This document shows, in pieces, positions 15,299-23,290 of a stretch of DNA of 29,778 bases. The position numbers and the translations under genes were made by a program. Numbering within the stretch: position 1 is the first letter of the stretch; each line of letters opens with the position of its first letter. Origin of the DNA: QHYU01 sp041493955. GTDB taxonomy: Bacteria; Acidobacteriota; Terriglobia; Acidiferrales; UBA7541. The stretch is taken from NCBI GenBank assembly GCA_041493955.1, contig JBGPZW010000025.1, forward strand, positions 1-29,778, in the 5' to 3' direction. Below the pieces are notes generated by a model. It did no database searches, was not told the DNA's origin, and saw only the letters and a program-made list of their open reading frames with translations.

Positions 15299-15753
15299 GC
15301 TGGTCTGTACGGCGACTCTAGCGCAAGTGTCCTGGCCTTTCCTTTAGCCGCCGATCCTGACAGCCTGAGCGACTGCTTGCCGTTGGGTCTCCCTAGCTCT
15401 TATAGCGACGATTAGCGGGCAGTTCCGCTTCGGGGGTTGCGCCTCGTAGCAGGCGGTTAACGGAGAGCGCCGGGGAGTCGGGGAAGAGCGGTGCCTACGG
15501 CACTAGGTGTGGCGAGGGACAAGTCACCCCGTTTCGGGCGCTAGCTCGTGATTGTCCGGCGAGTGCAGTCTAGGGAATTGTAACGCGAGCGTTTGTGGCC
15601 GAGCCCCAATGCGTCGAGTTGCCTCCGGTCCATGTAGCGGAAATCGTGGCGGGTATCCGTATTGATGGGTCTTGACCTGTTTTGACCAATTCTGCCAACC
15701 CCAAACAGGTCAATAAGAAGAAAAAGCCATCAAGCTCGGTCAATCGACTGGAA
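15299..15753. other. Right flank of the RHS island, no supported gene
   Basis: No frame here resembles a known protein; the one open minus-strand frame (about 15570-15800) is not convincing. The stretch ends with an inverted repeat and a tRNA remnant, described separately. Confidence 0.55.
15672..15713. repeat. 11-bp perfect inverted repeat near the tRNA remnant
   Basis: TTGACCTGTTT (15672-15682) and AAACAGGTCAA (15703-15713) are exact complements separated by 20 bases. TTTTGACC is repeated within the left arm region. It could be a recombinase-type binding site or a simple hairpin. Confidence 0.6.
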
Positions 15754-15800
15754 CTACCTTGACACGGTGGAGGTCTGGGGTTCGAGCCCCCACGCGCCAA
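15754..15800 (+). pseudogene. 3' half of a tRNA-Val (GAC) gene
   Basis: The anticodon arm is CTACC (15754-15758), loop TTGACAC (15759-15765, anticodon GAC, with U33 and A37), and GGTGG (15766-15770). Next come a five-base variable loop AGGTC, a perfect T arm TGGGG-TTCGAGC-CCCCA (15776-15792), and a 3' acceptor strand CGCGCCA plus discriminator A (15793-15800). The matching 5' acceptor strand (TGGCGCG) and a proper D arm are not found; only a loose AGCTCGGT (about 15733-15740) is left. Hence only the 3' half is intact. Such 3' tRNA segments are typical attachment-site leftovers of integrating elements. Confidence 0.72.
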
Positions 15801-15954
15801 CTATTTGTCTGATTGAATCTGAAGTGTGGTGGTCGGCAGGACCTGCCCGCGAATCCGGACACGGGATCCTAGAGGACTCTCACCGTCTGAGACACCTCCG
15901 TAGCCGGGCGTTGTACGATTCGCCTAGTCCGAAAGGCCACTTTGCGGGGTTTTC
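15801..15954. other. Spacer before the yceD operon promoter
   Basis: A short palindrome GGCAGG-A-CCTGCC lies at about 15836-15848. No gene is visible. The consensus promoter of yceD begins at 15955. Confidence 0.5.
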
Positions 15955-15982
15955 TTGACATGGCTCCGCGGGGCCGTATAAT
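15955..15982 (+). promoter_or_regulatory. Consensus sigma-70 promoter of the yceD-rpmF-plsX-fabDG operon
   Basis: TTGACA (15955-15960) and TATAAT (15977-15982) are both perfect consensus hexamers, separated by 16 bases. Transcription would start near 15989, about 25 bases before the yceD ATG. Confidence 0.9.
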
Positions 15983-16013
15983 GGCGCATCCGCTGCAATG
16001 CGGGGGAAACGGC

Positions 16014-16547
16014 ATGTTCCTCGACATAAAAGAGTTAGCGGCTCGCAAGATTCGTATCCGGAAGAGTTATGCCCCGGGTACGGTGGACTACCACTCGGGG
16101 GAGTTCCACCAGGTGGAGCCGCTCGAGGTGCGTGCCACCGCCGAACTGGTTGAAGGACAGATCCGCCTCTACGGCTCGCTGCACACCCGGCTGGAGATGG
16201 TCTGCGCCCGTTGCCTGGAAACCGTGCTAGAGGAAGTGAACAGGGAATTCGATCTCTACTATCGTCCCATGGTCAGCATTGCCCGCGAGGAAGAGTTCCA
16301 CCTGAAGACGGATGACACCGAAATCGGCTTCTTCGAGGGCGACGGCCTGTTCCTGACCGATGTGATGGCCGAGCAGGTGATCCTGGCCCTGCCGATGAAG
16401 GTGATTTGCCGCAGCGATTGCCGGGGCCTATGCCCGCACTGCGGGGCTAACCTCAACAGCGAAGAGTGCCGCTGCGAGACCCATACGGCGGACCCGCGAA
16501 TGGCGCCGCTGGCGCGTCTCAAACAGGACTGGTTCAAAAAGCAATAG
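16014..16547 (+). CDS. yceD: YceD family (DUF177) protein, 23S rRNA accumulation protein
   Basis: The protein is 177 aa from the ATG at 16014 (MFLDIKELAARKIRIRKSYA); the frame continues upstream across the promoter, which rules out the earlier starts. A Cys pair in 'MVCARCLETV' and the C-terminal 'CRSDCRGLCPHCGANLN' with 'CRCE' are the conserved cysteine signatures of DUF177 and probably bind zinc. The C-terminus ends 'DPRMAPLARLKQDW', as in homologues. In E. coli, YceD affects 23S rRNA accumulation; it is almost always followed by rpmF, as here. First gene of the operon behind a consensus promoter. Confidence 0.93.
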   Translation: MFLDIKELAARKIRIRKSYAPGTVDYHSGEFHQVEPLEVRATAELVEGQIRLYGSLHTRLEMVCARCLETVLEEVNREFDLYYRPMVSIAREEEFHLKTDDTEIGFFEGDGLFLTDVMAEQVILALPMKVICRSDCRGLCPHCGANLNSEECRCETHTADPRMAPLARLKQDWFKKQ

Positions 16548-16611
16548 AAATCCAGTATTAAAAACCATAGAATGCCCTGCACGAGAGCGGGGGCGAGCAA
16601 GAGGAGTTTGT

Positions 16612-16791
16612 ATGCCCAATCCAAAACGTCGTCATTCCAAGGCCCGCAAGAACAAGCGGCGAGCGCACGACCATCTGAGCGCACCGTCGCTCGCCGAGTG
16701 CCCGAACTGTCACGAGATGAAACAGCCCCACCAGGCCTGCCCGCACTGCGGTTACTACAAGGGGCGGGAAGTGATGGACACGTCGTCCTGA
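16612..16791 (+). CDS. rpmF: 50S ribosomal protein L32
   Basis: A short gene of 59 aa, starting MPNPKRRHSKARKNKRRAHD, with GAGGAG at about 16601-16606. The zinc-ribbon cysteines are Cys30 and Cys33 ('CPNC') and Cys43 and Cys46 ('CPHC'), followed by 'GYYKGREV', so this is the C+ (zinc-binding) form. It lies between yceD and plsX in the conserved order. A TAGAAT at 16568-16573 may be an additional internal -10, but no matching -35 is seen. Confidence 0.97.
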   Translation: MPNPKRRHSKARKNKRRAHDHLSAPSLAECPNCHEMKQPHQACPHCGYYKGREVMDTSS

Positions 16792-16839
16792 TGCGCAGAG
16801 GTTTCCCGGCGTCTCGCGACATCCCCTGCCGGAGCTTAA

Positions 16840-17853
16840 ATGATCACCATCGCCGTTGACGCCATGGGAGGCGACCATGCTCCGCGCCCCGAGGTGGAGG
16901 GAGCGGTGCTGGCGGCGCGCGAGCTGGGGGTGCGGGTGATGCTGGTGGGCCAGCCGGCGGCGGTGCGGCACGAGCTCGTCAAGCACGCGACCCGCGGCCT
17001 GCCCATCGAGCTGGTGCCGGCAAGCGAAGTCATCACCATGAAGGATTCACCGACGCTGGCCTTCCGCAAGAAGAAGGACAGCTCGATGCACGTGGCCGCC
17101 AAGCTGGTGCGCGCGGGCCGCGCCGACGGCCTGGTCAGCGCAGGGAATACCGGCGCGGTAATGGCCGTGGCGCGGTTCGGGCTGGGCACGCTCGAGTCGG
17201 TGGATCGCGTGGCGCTGGCGGCGCCGTTTCCTACGCAACGCGGCGGAGTTTCGGTGCTGCTCGACGTAGGCGCCAACGTGGATTCGCGGGTCGAGCACCT
17301 GCTGCAGTTCGCCGTGATGGGGGAGATCTATTACCGGGTGATCTTCGGCACGCGGCGGCCCAAGGTGGCGCTGCTCTCGATCGGCGAAGAAGAGATGAAG
17401 GGCAACGAGCTGACCCGCGAGGCGCACATCCGCATGAAGCATCTGCCACTCAATTTCGTGGGCAACGTCGAGGGGCGCGACGTCTTTGCCGGCGGCGTGG
17501 AGGTCATCGTCTGCGACGGCTTCATCGGCAACGTCGCGCTGAAGATCAGCGAGGGGGTGGCGCTGCTGATCATCGCCATGCTCAAGGACGCGCTGAAGAG
17601 CACGCTGAGCGCCCAGGTGGGCTCGCTGCTCTCCCGCCGCGCGTACCAGGATTTCAAAAAGAAGATTGACTACTCGGAGTACGGCGGAGCACCGTTGCTC
17701 GGCGTGCGGGGCATCACGGTGATTGCGCACGGCAGCTCGAACGCCAATGCAATCAAGAACGCCATCCGCGTGGCCGCCGAGCTGGCCCGCGCAAAAATGA
17801 ACGAAAAGATCGAACAGGAGCTTTCCGCAATGGCCGCGGTCGCGCGGGCGTGA
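16840..17853 (+). CDS. plsX: Phosphate acyltransferase PlsX
   Basis: The protein is 337 aa, beginning 'MITIAVDAMGGDHAPRPEVEGAV'. It carries PlsX hallmarks: 'DGLVSAGNTGAVMA', 'LLDVGANVD', 'LLSIGEEEMKGNEL', 'VIVCDGFIGNVALK', 'YGGAPLLGVRGITVIAHGSS'. PlsX converts acyl-ACP and phosphate into acyl phosphate, the donor for PlsY in glycerophospholipid synthesis, and is a peripheral membrane enzyme. Placement between rpmF and fabD is the classic arrangement linking ribosome and lipid genes. Length is normal. Confidence 0.97.
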   Translation: MITIAVDAMGGDHAPRPEVEGAVLAARELGVRVMLVGQPAAVRHELVKHATRGLPIELVPASEVITMKDSPTLAFRKKKDSSMHVAAKLVRAGRADGLVSAGNTGAVMAVARFGLGTLESVDRVALAAPFPTQRGGVSVLLDVGANVDSRVEHLLQFAVMGEIYYRVIFGTRRPKVALLSIGEEEMKGNELTREAHIRMKHLPLNFVGNVEGRDVFAGGVEVIVCDGFIGNVALKISEGVALLIIAMLKDALKSTLSAQVGSLLSRRAYQDFKKKIDYSEYGGAPLLGVRGITVIAHGSSNANAIKNAIRVAAELARAKMNEKIEQELSAMAAVARA

Positions 17854-17890
17854 GCCCGCCGGCCGGGATGTCCGCGGATTGCAACGTCCC

Positions 17891-18850
17891 ATGGGCAAAC
17901 TCGCATTTCTATTTCCCGGACAGGCTTCGCAATACCCGGGGATGGGCAGGGAACTCGCGGAAAAGTTTCCGGTCGCCCGCGCGGTCTTCGACGAGGCCGA
18001 CCGGGCGCTGGGCTTCTCGATTTCCGAGCTGTGTTTTGCCGGCTCGGAAGACGCGCTGAAGCTGACCCCGAATACGCAGCCCGCCATCCTGACCGTATCC
18101 GTCGCTACTTATCGCCTCCTCGAGGAGAAGGGCATCGCGCCGCACTACATCGCCGGGCACAGCCTGGGGGAGTACTCGGCGCTGGTGGCCGCGGGCGCGC
18201 TGGAGTTCGGTGACGCGGTGCGGCTCGTCCGCAAACGCGGCGAATACATGCAGGAGGCCGTGCCCGCCGGCGAAGGCGCCATGGCCGCCATTCTCGGCCT
18301 GGCCCCCGCGCAGGTCGCCGGGATTTGCAAGAAGGCCGCCGACGGCCAGGTGGTCGCGCCGGCCAACCTGAACTCGCCCGAGCAGACGGTGATCTCCGGC
18401 CATGCCGCGGCGGTGAAGCGCGCCGTCGAGATGGCCTCGCAGAGCGGCGCCAAGCGCACCGTCGTGCTGCCGGTCTCCGCGCCGTTTCATTGCGCGCTGA
18501 TGATGCCGGCGCAGCAGAAACTCGAGGGCGACCTGCGGGGGACGACGTTCGGTGCGCTGCGCGTGCCGCTGGTCACCAATGTGGACGCCGACGTGATTTC
18601 GACCGGCGAGGAAGCGCGCGAGGCGCTGATCCGCCAAGTGTCCCTGCCGATCCGCTGGGAGGAGTCCATGCGCGCGCTGATCAGCGAGGGCGTGAGCACG
18701 TTTGTCGAGGTGGGCCCGGGACGCGTGCTGAGCGGCCTGCTGCGTCAGATCGACCGCTCGGTGCACTGCTTCAACGTCGAGGACGAGAAAAGCCTGCTGA
18801 GCACCCTGGACAAGCTGGCCCAGGCGCAGGCGGAAACGGCTGAGGCTTAG
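17891..18850 (+). CDS. fabD: Malonyl-CoA:ACP transacylase FabD
   Basis: The protein is 319 aa from the ATG at 17891 (MGKLAFLFPGQASQYPGMG); a TTG four codons earlier is less likely. The catalytic serine is Ser91 in 'GHSLGEYSAL' and the catalytic His is His200 in 'SAPFHCALM'. The oxyanion Gln lies in 'FPGQASQ'. FabD moves malonyl from CoA to ACP for chain elongation. It begins 37 bp after plsX and is followed by fabG after 8 bp, so it is in the same operon. Confidence 0.97.
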   Translation: MGKLAFLFPGQASQYPGMGRELAEKFPVARAVFDEADRALGFSISELCFAGSEDALKLTPNTQPAILTVSVATYRLLEEKGIAPHYIAGHSLGEYSALVAAGALEFGDAVRLVRKRGEYMQEAVPAGEGAMAAILGLAPAQVAGICKKAADGQVVAPANLNSPEQTVISGHAAAVKRAVEMASQSGAKRTVVLPVSAPFHCALMMPAQQKLEGDLRGTTFGALRVPLVTNVDADVISTGEEAREALIRQVSLPIRWEESMRALISEGVSTFVEVGPGRVLSGLLRQIDRSVHCFNVEDEKSLLSTLDKLAQAQAETAEA

Positions 18851-18858
18851 CGAGCGCG

Positions 18859-19605
18859 ATGTTCAGCCTGAAAGACCGCGTGGCTCTGGTGACCGGAGCT
18901 TCGCAGGGCATCGGCCGCGCCACCGCACTTGCGCTGGCCCGCGCCGGCGCCCGCGTGGCCGCAGCCGCGCGCAACACGGAAAAACTCACCGGCGTCGTTG
19001 GCGAAATCGTGGCCGCAAGAGGCGAGGCTCTGGCTGTGACGATGGACGTGGCCGACGCGGAGCAGGTGAAAGCAGGATTCAAACAGGCGCTCGAGCGGTT
19101 CGGCAAACTCGATATTCTGGTGAACAACGCGGGCATCACTCGCGACGCCCTGGCCGTGCGGATGAAGCCCGAGGACTGGGATGCCGTGCTGCGCACGAAC
19201 CTGACCGGGGCGCACCTGTGCGTGCAACAGGCCTTGGCGGTGATGATGCGGCAGCGCTACGGCCGGATCATCAACGTGACCTCGGTGGTCGCCGAAGCCG
19301 GCAACGCCGGCCAGGCGAACTACGTCGCGGCCAAGGCGGGGTTGATCGGGCTGACCAAGGCCATCGCGGTCGAGGTGGCTTCGCGCAACATCACCGTGAA
19401 CGCCGTGTCCCCCGGTTTTATCGTTTCACCGATGACTGACCCGTTGCCGCAGAAGGTCAAGGAGGAATTGGCAGCGAAGATTCCCCTGGGGAGGTTGGGC
19501 ACCGACAGCGACGTGGCCGCGGCGATTGTGTTCCTGGCCAGCGAAGAGGCGGGATACATTACCGGCCACGTGCTGGACATCAACGGCGGCATGTACATGG
19601 CCTAG
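18859..19605 (+). CDS. fabG: 3-oxoacyl-ACP reductase FabG
   Basis: The protein is 248 aa, a short-chain dehydrogenase. The cofactor motif is 'TGASQGIGRA' (residues 12-21) and the structural motif 'NNAGIT' is present. The full catalytic tetrad is Asn114, Ser142 ('NVTSVV'), Tyr155 and Lys159 ('YVAAKAG'). It ends 'GHVLDINGGMYMA'. FabG reduces beta-ketoacyl-ACP with NADPH in each elongation round. It lies 8 bp after fabD. The acpP promoter begins 11 bp after its stop, so fabG probably ends the first transcript but may read through. Confidence 0.97.
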   Translation: MFSLKDRVALVTGASQGIGRATALALARAGARVAAAARNTEKLTGVVGEIVAARGEALAVTMDVADAEQVKAGFKQALERFGKLDILVNNAGITRDALAVRMKPEDWDAVLRTNLTGAHLCVQQALAVMMRQRYGRIINVTSVVAEAGNAGQANYVAAKAGLIGLTKAIAVEVASRNITVNAVSPGFIVSPMTDPLPQKVKEELAAKIPLGRLGTDSDVAAAIVFLASEEAGYITGHVLDINGGMYMA

Positions 19606-19616
19606 CGCCGCTGCGG

Positions 19617-19645
19617 TTGACCTCACCGGGGGCCGTGCATAGAAT
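19617..19645 (+). promoter_or_regulatory. Promoter of acpP-fabF
   Basis: TTGACC (19617-19622), a 17-base spacer, then TAGAAT (19640-19645). The start near 19652 gives a leader of about 75 bases ending in GGAGGGAGAGAG before the acpP ATG. A separate promoter fits the high demand for ACP. Confidence 0.8.
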
Positions 19646-19726
19646 GGGCGGGTCATTTCAGGGCCAATCGGCAGTCGTAGCATAGAGAAGCGGAAGCGGA
19701 AAACGCGCAGTCCGGAGGGAGAGAGA

Positions 19727-19972
19727 ATGGCCAGCGTCGAAGAACGCGTCAAGCAAATCATTGTGGAACAACTGGGAGTGGACGAGGGCGAAGTGACGCC
19801 CACCGCTTCGTTTGTGGACGATTTGGGCGCCGACTCGCTCGACACGGTCGAGCTGGTGATGGCCTTTGAAGAGGCTTTCGGCATCGAGATCCCTGATGAG
19901 GACGCCGAAAAGATCGCCACCGTCAAAGACGCCATCGCTTATATCGAGAAGCACGCTCCGGCAAAGAAGTAA
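19727..19972 (+). CDS. acpP: Acyl carrier protein
   Basis: The protein is 81 aa, acidic, with the phosphopantetheine attachment serine Ser37 in 'LGADSLDTVEL'. The Shine-Dalgarno is GGAGGGAGAG just upstream. ACP carries the growing acyl chain between FabD, FabG, FabF and PlsX. The C-terminus (YIEKHAPAKK) is slightly extended with Lys. It has its own promoter and is followed 39 bp later by fabF. Confidence 0.98.
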   Translation: MASVEERVKQIIVEQLGVDEGEVTPTASFVDDLGADSLDTVELVMAFEEAFGIEIPDEDAEKIATVKDAIAYIEKHAPAKK

Positions 19973-20011
19973 TCCGCCGGCCGCCGGGATCCAAACAGGA
20001 GAACACTAGAG

Positions 20012-21256
20012 TTGAGCCGCCGCGTCGTCGTAACGGGTGTCGGTTTGGTTTGCGCCTGCGGGATCGGCACCGAGGAAGTCTGGAAAAACCTTCTGGCCGG
20101 TCAGGGCGGGATCGCTCCCATCACCCATTTCGATGCGAGCGGATTCGACTGCCGTTTTGCCGGTGAGGTGCGCAATTTCGATCCGCTCAACTGGGTGGAG
20201 AAGAAAGAGCTCAAGAAGGTCGGCCGGTTCATCCAGCTCGCTCTGGCCGGGGCCGATTTCGCGGTGAAGATGGCCGGCCTGGAAGTTACGCCGGAGATCG
20301 CCGATGAAACCGGCGTCTATGTTTCCTCCGGGATCGGCGGGTTCGACGTGATCGAACGCGAGCACTCCAAGCTGCTGGCCGGCGGCCCCGGCAAGATCTC
20401 ACCGTTTTTCATCCCCGCGGCGATCGTGAACCTGGCTTCGGGTCACATCTCCATCCGCTACGGGGCGCGCGGGCCGAATTCGGCCACGGCGACCGCGTGC
20501 TCGGCTTCAGCCCACGCCGTCGGTGATTCGTTCAAGATCATCGAGCGCGGCGCCGCCGAGGTGATGATCTGCGGCGGCGCGGAAGCCTCGATCACGCCGA
20601 TGGGCATCGGCGGCTTTGCGGCCATGCGCGCTCTCTCCACGCGCAACGACGAGCCCGCCCGCGCCAGCCGCCCGTTTGACGCCGAGCGCGACGGCTTCGT
20701 CGTGGGCGAGGGCTCCGGCATCCTCATCCTGGAGTCGCTCGAGCATGCGCAGCGCCGCGAGGCAAAGATTCTTGCCGAAGCCGTGGGCTACGGCATGTCC
20801 GGCGACGCCTACCACATCACCCAGCCGGCCGAGAATGGCGACGGCGCGTATCGCGTAATGATGGCCGCGCTGAAGGATGCCAAAGTGGCGCCGGAGGTCG
20901 TTGGCTACGTCAACGCCCACGGCACTTCGACGCCGCTCGGTGACGCCATCGAAACCGTGGCGCTCCACCGCGTCTTCGGCGAGCGCGCGAAGAAGGTCCC
21001 CGTCAGCTCGACCAAATCCATGACCGGCCACCTGCTGGGCGGTGCGGGGGGCCTCGAGGCCGGCATCAGCATCCTGGCGCTGCGCGACCAGATCCTGCCG
21101 CCGACGATCAATTACGAACACGCCGACCCGGCCTGCGACCTCGACTACGTGCCCAACCAGGCCCGCAAGGCCGAGGTCGAGTATGCGCTGTCGAATTCGT
21201 TTGGCTTCGGTGGCACCAACGCCGCGCTGCTCTTCAAGCGCTGGGACGGTCGTTGA
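20012..21256 (+). CDS. fabF: Beta-ketoacyl-ACP synthase II FabF
   Basis: The protein is 414 aa from a TTG start at 20012, preceded by AGGAGAAC; homologues begin at this point (xSRRVVVTGVGLV). The Cys-His-His triad is complete: Cys163 ('TATACSASAHA'), His303 ('NAHGTSTPLGD') and His340 ('SMTGHLLGG'). 'LSNSFGFGGTNAALLF' closes the protein. FabF condenses malonyl-ACP with acyl-ACP. It is co-transcribed with acpP. The TTG start may hold expression below that of acpP (inference). Confidence 0.97.
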   Translation: MSRRVVVTGVGLVCACGIGTEEVWKNLLAGQGGIAPITHFDASGFDCRFAGEVRNFDPLNWVEKKELKKVGRFIQLALAGADFAVKMAGLEVTPEIADETGVYVSSGIGGFDVIEREHSKLLAGGPGKISPFFIPAAIVNLASGHISIRYGARGPNSATATACSASAHAVGDSFKIIERGAAEVMICGGAEASITPMGIGGFAAMRALSTRNDEPARASRPFDAERDGFVVGEGSGILILESLEHAQRREAKILAEAVGYGMSGDAYHITQPAENGDGAYRVMMAALKDAKVAPEVVGYVNAHGTSTPLGDAIETVALHRVFGERAKKVPVSSTKSMTGHLLGGAGGLEAGISILALRDQILPPTINYEHADPACDLDYVPNQARKAEVEYALSNSFGFGGTNAALLFKRWDGR

Positions 21257-21325
21257 AGTATTATTGGTCTTCGTTTCGGGCCATCGCGTGATTCAGTTTG
21301 CCTGCCGCGCCCGCTGGAGGAATCT

Positions 21326-22096
21326 TTGAACATCGTTGTTTGCGTCAAGCAGGTCCCTGCCAAGGACGCGCCGCTCGCCATCGCTGAGGGCGGCACGTGG
21401 ATCCGCGAAGCCGACATCAGCTTCGAGATGAACGAGCCGGACTCCCACGCGCTGGAAGAGGGCCTGCGGCTCAAGGAAAAGCACGGCGGCGAAGTCGTCG
21501 CGCTTTCGATGGGCCCCGAGCGCGTCAGGCAAACGATCAAGGAAGCGTTGGCCAAGGGCGCGGACCGCGGCATCCACGTGGCCGATGACAAGTTCTTCGC
21601 GCTTGATCCGCTCGCCGCGGCGCGGTCGCTGGCCGCCGCTCTCGCCAAAGAGAAATTCGACCTCATCCTCACCGGCCTACAGAGCGACGACCACGGCTTC
21701 GGCCAAACCGGCGTGCTACTGGCGGGGATCCTGGGGCTGCCGCACGCCACCATCATCATGCAGATTGACGTGGCCGACGGCCGCATGAAACTGAAGCGCG
21801 AGCTCGAGGCCGGTTGGTTCCAGTGGGTGGAGCTGCCGCTGCCGGCGGTGCTTTCGATTCAGTCCGGCATCAACAAGGTGCGTTATGCCACGCTCAAGGG
21901 CATCATGGCCGCCAAGAAGAAAGAGATCGCCACAATCCCGCGCGAGTCGCTCGGCGTGGCCAGCGAACCGACGCAGCGCGTCGAGCGCATCTACGTGCCG
22001 CAGAAAACGAAGAAGACCGAGATGCTCGGCGGCACGCCGAAGGAAGCCGCGGCGAAGCTGGTGGAAAAACTCAAATTCGAGGCGCGAGTGCTGTAA
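21326..22096 (+). CDS. etfB: Electron transfer flavoprotein beta subunit
   Basis: The protein is 256 aa from a TTG at 21326, preceded by GGAGGAAT; the start fits the conserved NIVVCVKQVPA. It carries 'FEMNEPDSHALEEGLRLKE', 'DLILTGLQSDDHGFGQTGVLLA' and 'LPLPAVLSIQSGINKVRYATLKGIM', typical of EtfB with its AMP-binding core. ETF accepts electrons from acyl-CoA dehydrogenases and related enzymes and passes them to ETF-quinone oxidoreductase, encoded 2.2 kb downstream. It is separated from etfA by a palindromic repeat element. Confidence 0.96.
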   Translation: MNIVVCVKQVPAKDAPLAIAEGGTWIREADISFEMNEPDSHALEEGLRLKEKHGGEVVALSMGPERVRQTIKEALAKGADRGIHVADDKFFALDPLAAARSLAAALAKEKFDLILTGLQSDDHGFGQTGVLLAGILGLPHATIIMQIDVADGRMKLKRELEAGWFQWVELPLPAVLSIQSGINKVRYATLKGIMAAKKKEIATIPRESLGVASEPTQRVERIYVPQKTKKTEMLGGTPKEAAAKLVEKLKFEARVL

Positions 22097-22111
22097 GGGG
22101 TTAGCTGACTG

Positions 22112-22175
22112 GTGTCATTCCGAACGCAGCGAGGAATCCCTCCGGAGGGATGTTTCGCTCCGCTCAGCATGACAC
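22112..22175. repeat. Dispersed intergenic palindromic element between etfB and etfA
   Basis: A 64-base imperfect palindrome with 32-base arms, of which about 25 positions pair. The ends are GTGTCAT and ATGACAC, and the centre is CCCTCCGGAGGG. A truncated relative is at 8676-8708. It lies inside the etfBA operon and would form a hairpin in the mRNA. The GTCATTCCGA...AGCGA...GAATC pattern resembles intergenic repeats of many bacterial genomes. Confidence 0.85.
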
Positions 22176-22211
22176 CCCGAGACGCACTTCATTCTTACTT
22201 TGGATTGAACC

Positions 22212-23198
22212 ATGAACATACTTCTGATCACCGAACAGCGGGAAGGGAAGTGGAACAAGAGCAGCTTTGAAACACTTGCTGCGGCCCAGCAGATCGTGAA
22301 GGAAACCGGCGGTAAGCTCTCGGGCGTGGTCATCGGCAAAGGTGTACGCGCGCTGGCCGAAGAACTCGCCGCGAGCAAGCTCGACGAAGTGCTGGTGGTC
22401 GAGCACGACCTTCTGGCGGCCTACACGCCCGACGGCTTCACCATCGCGCTCGCGCAGGTGATTGCCGCGGACAAGCCCGACCTGGTGTTGCTGCCGCACA
22501 CCTATCAGGTGCGCGACTTCGCGCCGAAATTGGCGGCATCGCTCGGGAAGGGCATGATCGGCGATTGCGTCGGCTGTCGCCACGACGGCGGCAAGCTGAT
22601 CTTCGTCCGCCAGATGTTTCAGGGCAAAACCGCCGCCGATGTAACTTTCCAGGGCGCGCCGCCGTGGTTTGCGACGTTTCAAGCGGGCGCCTTCCGCGCG
22701 GACCTGGTCGAACGGGGCGCGGCCAAGGCGCCCGTGCGTGCGGTCAGCGTGGACTTGAGGCCCGAGCAGATTCGCACCAAGCCGCTCGAACTCTTCCGCG
22801 AAGCCAAGCAGGCCGTGGACTTGACTCAGGCGCCGGTGATCGTCGCTATCGGCCGGGGCATCAAAGCTCCGGAAAATATTCCGCTGGTCGAGAAGCTCGC
22901 CAAGTTACTGGGTGGGGAGATTGCTGCCTCGCGCCCGATCTGCGATGAGGGCTGGCTGCCGATGGACCGGCAGATTGGCAGCTCAGGGCAAACCGTCGCG
23001 CCGAAGCTCTACCTAGCACTGGGCATCAGCGGGGCGATCCAGCACGTCGTGGGGATGAAGGGCTCGCGCACGATTGTGGCCATCAACAAGGACGCCAACG
23101 CGCCGATCTTCGAGGTGGCCGACTACGGCATCGTCGGCGATCTCTTCGAGCTCATCCCCGCTCTGACCGAAGAGCTGGAAAAGGCGAAAGCTTCTTAG
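22212..23198 (+). CDS. etfA: Electron transfer flavoprotein alpha subunit
   Basis: The protein is 328 aa, starting MNILLITEQREGKWNKSSFE. The C-terminal FAD-binding part is clear: 'ASRPICDEGWLPMDRQIGSSGQTV', 'LYLALGISGAIQHVVGMKGS', 'IVAINKDANAPIFEVADYGIVGD'. It forms the FAD-carrying heterodimer with EtfB. Its start is 115 bp after etfB, the space being filled by the palindromic element, and the leader shows no strong Shine-Dalgarno. Probably in one transcript with etfB. Confidence 0.97.
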   Translation: MNILLITEQREGKWNKSSFETLAAAQQIVKETGGKLSGVVIGKGVRALAEELAASKLDEVLVVEHDLLAAYTPDGFTIALAQVIAADKPDLVLLPHTYQVRDFAPKLAASLGKGMIGDCVGCRHDGGKLIFVRQMFQGKTAADVTFQGAPPWFATFQAGAFRADLVERGAAKAPVRAVSVDLRPEQIRTKPLELFREAKQAVDLTQAPVIVAIGRGIKAPENIPLVEKLAKLLGGEIAASRPICDEGWLPMDRQIGSSGQTVAPKLYLALGISGAIQHVVGMKGSRTIVAINKDANAPIFEVADYGIVGDLFELIPALTEELEKAKAS

Positions 23199-23278
23199 CC
23201 ACTGCACGGCGCGACGAAGGTCGTGCCTTCTCGAGCAGGCGGAGCCGACAAACCGTCGCCACCGCGCCCCGATTGTCC

Positions 23279-23284
23279 TAGACT
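23279..23284 (+). promoter_or_regulatory. -10-like box placed for a leaderless CDF transcript
   Basis: TAGACT is followed by six bases and then the ATG at 23291. There is no Shine-Dalgarno and no clear -35. The distance matches that at dgt and the ETF-QO gene. Confidence 0.4.
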
Positions 23285-23290
23285 GCCCTC

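Noticed and set aside
15570..15800. Minus-strand frame next to the tRNA remnant as an integrase fragment
   Set aside because: No tyrosine-recombinase motif (R..HxxR..Y) can be read in it.
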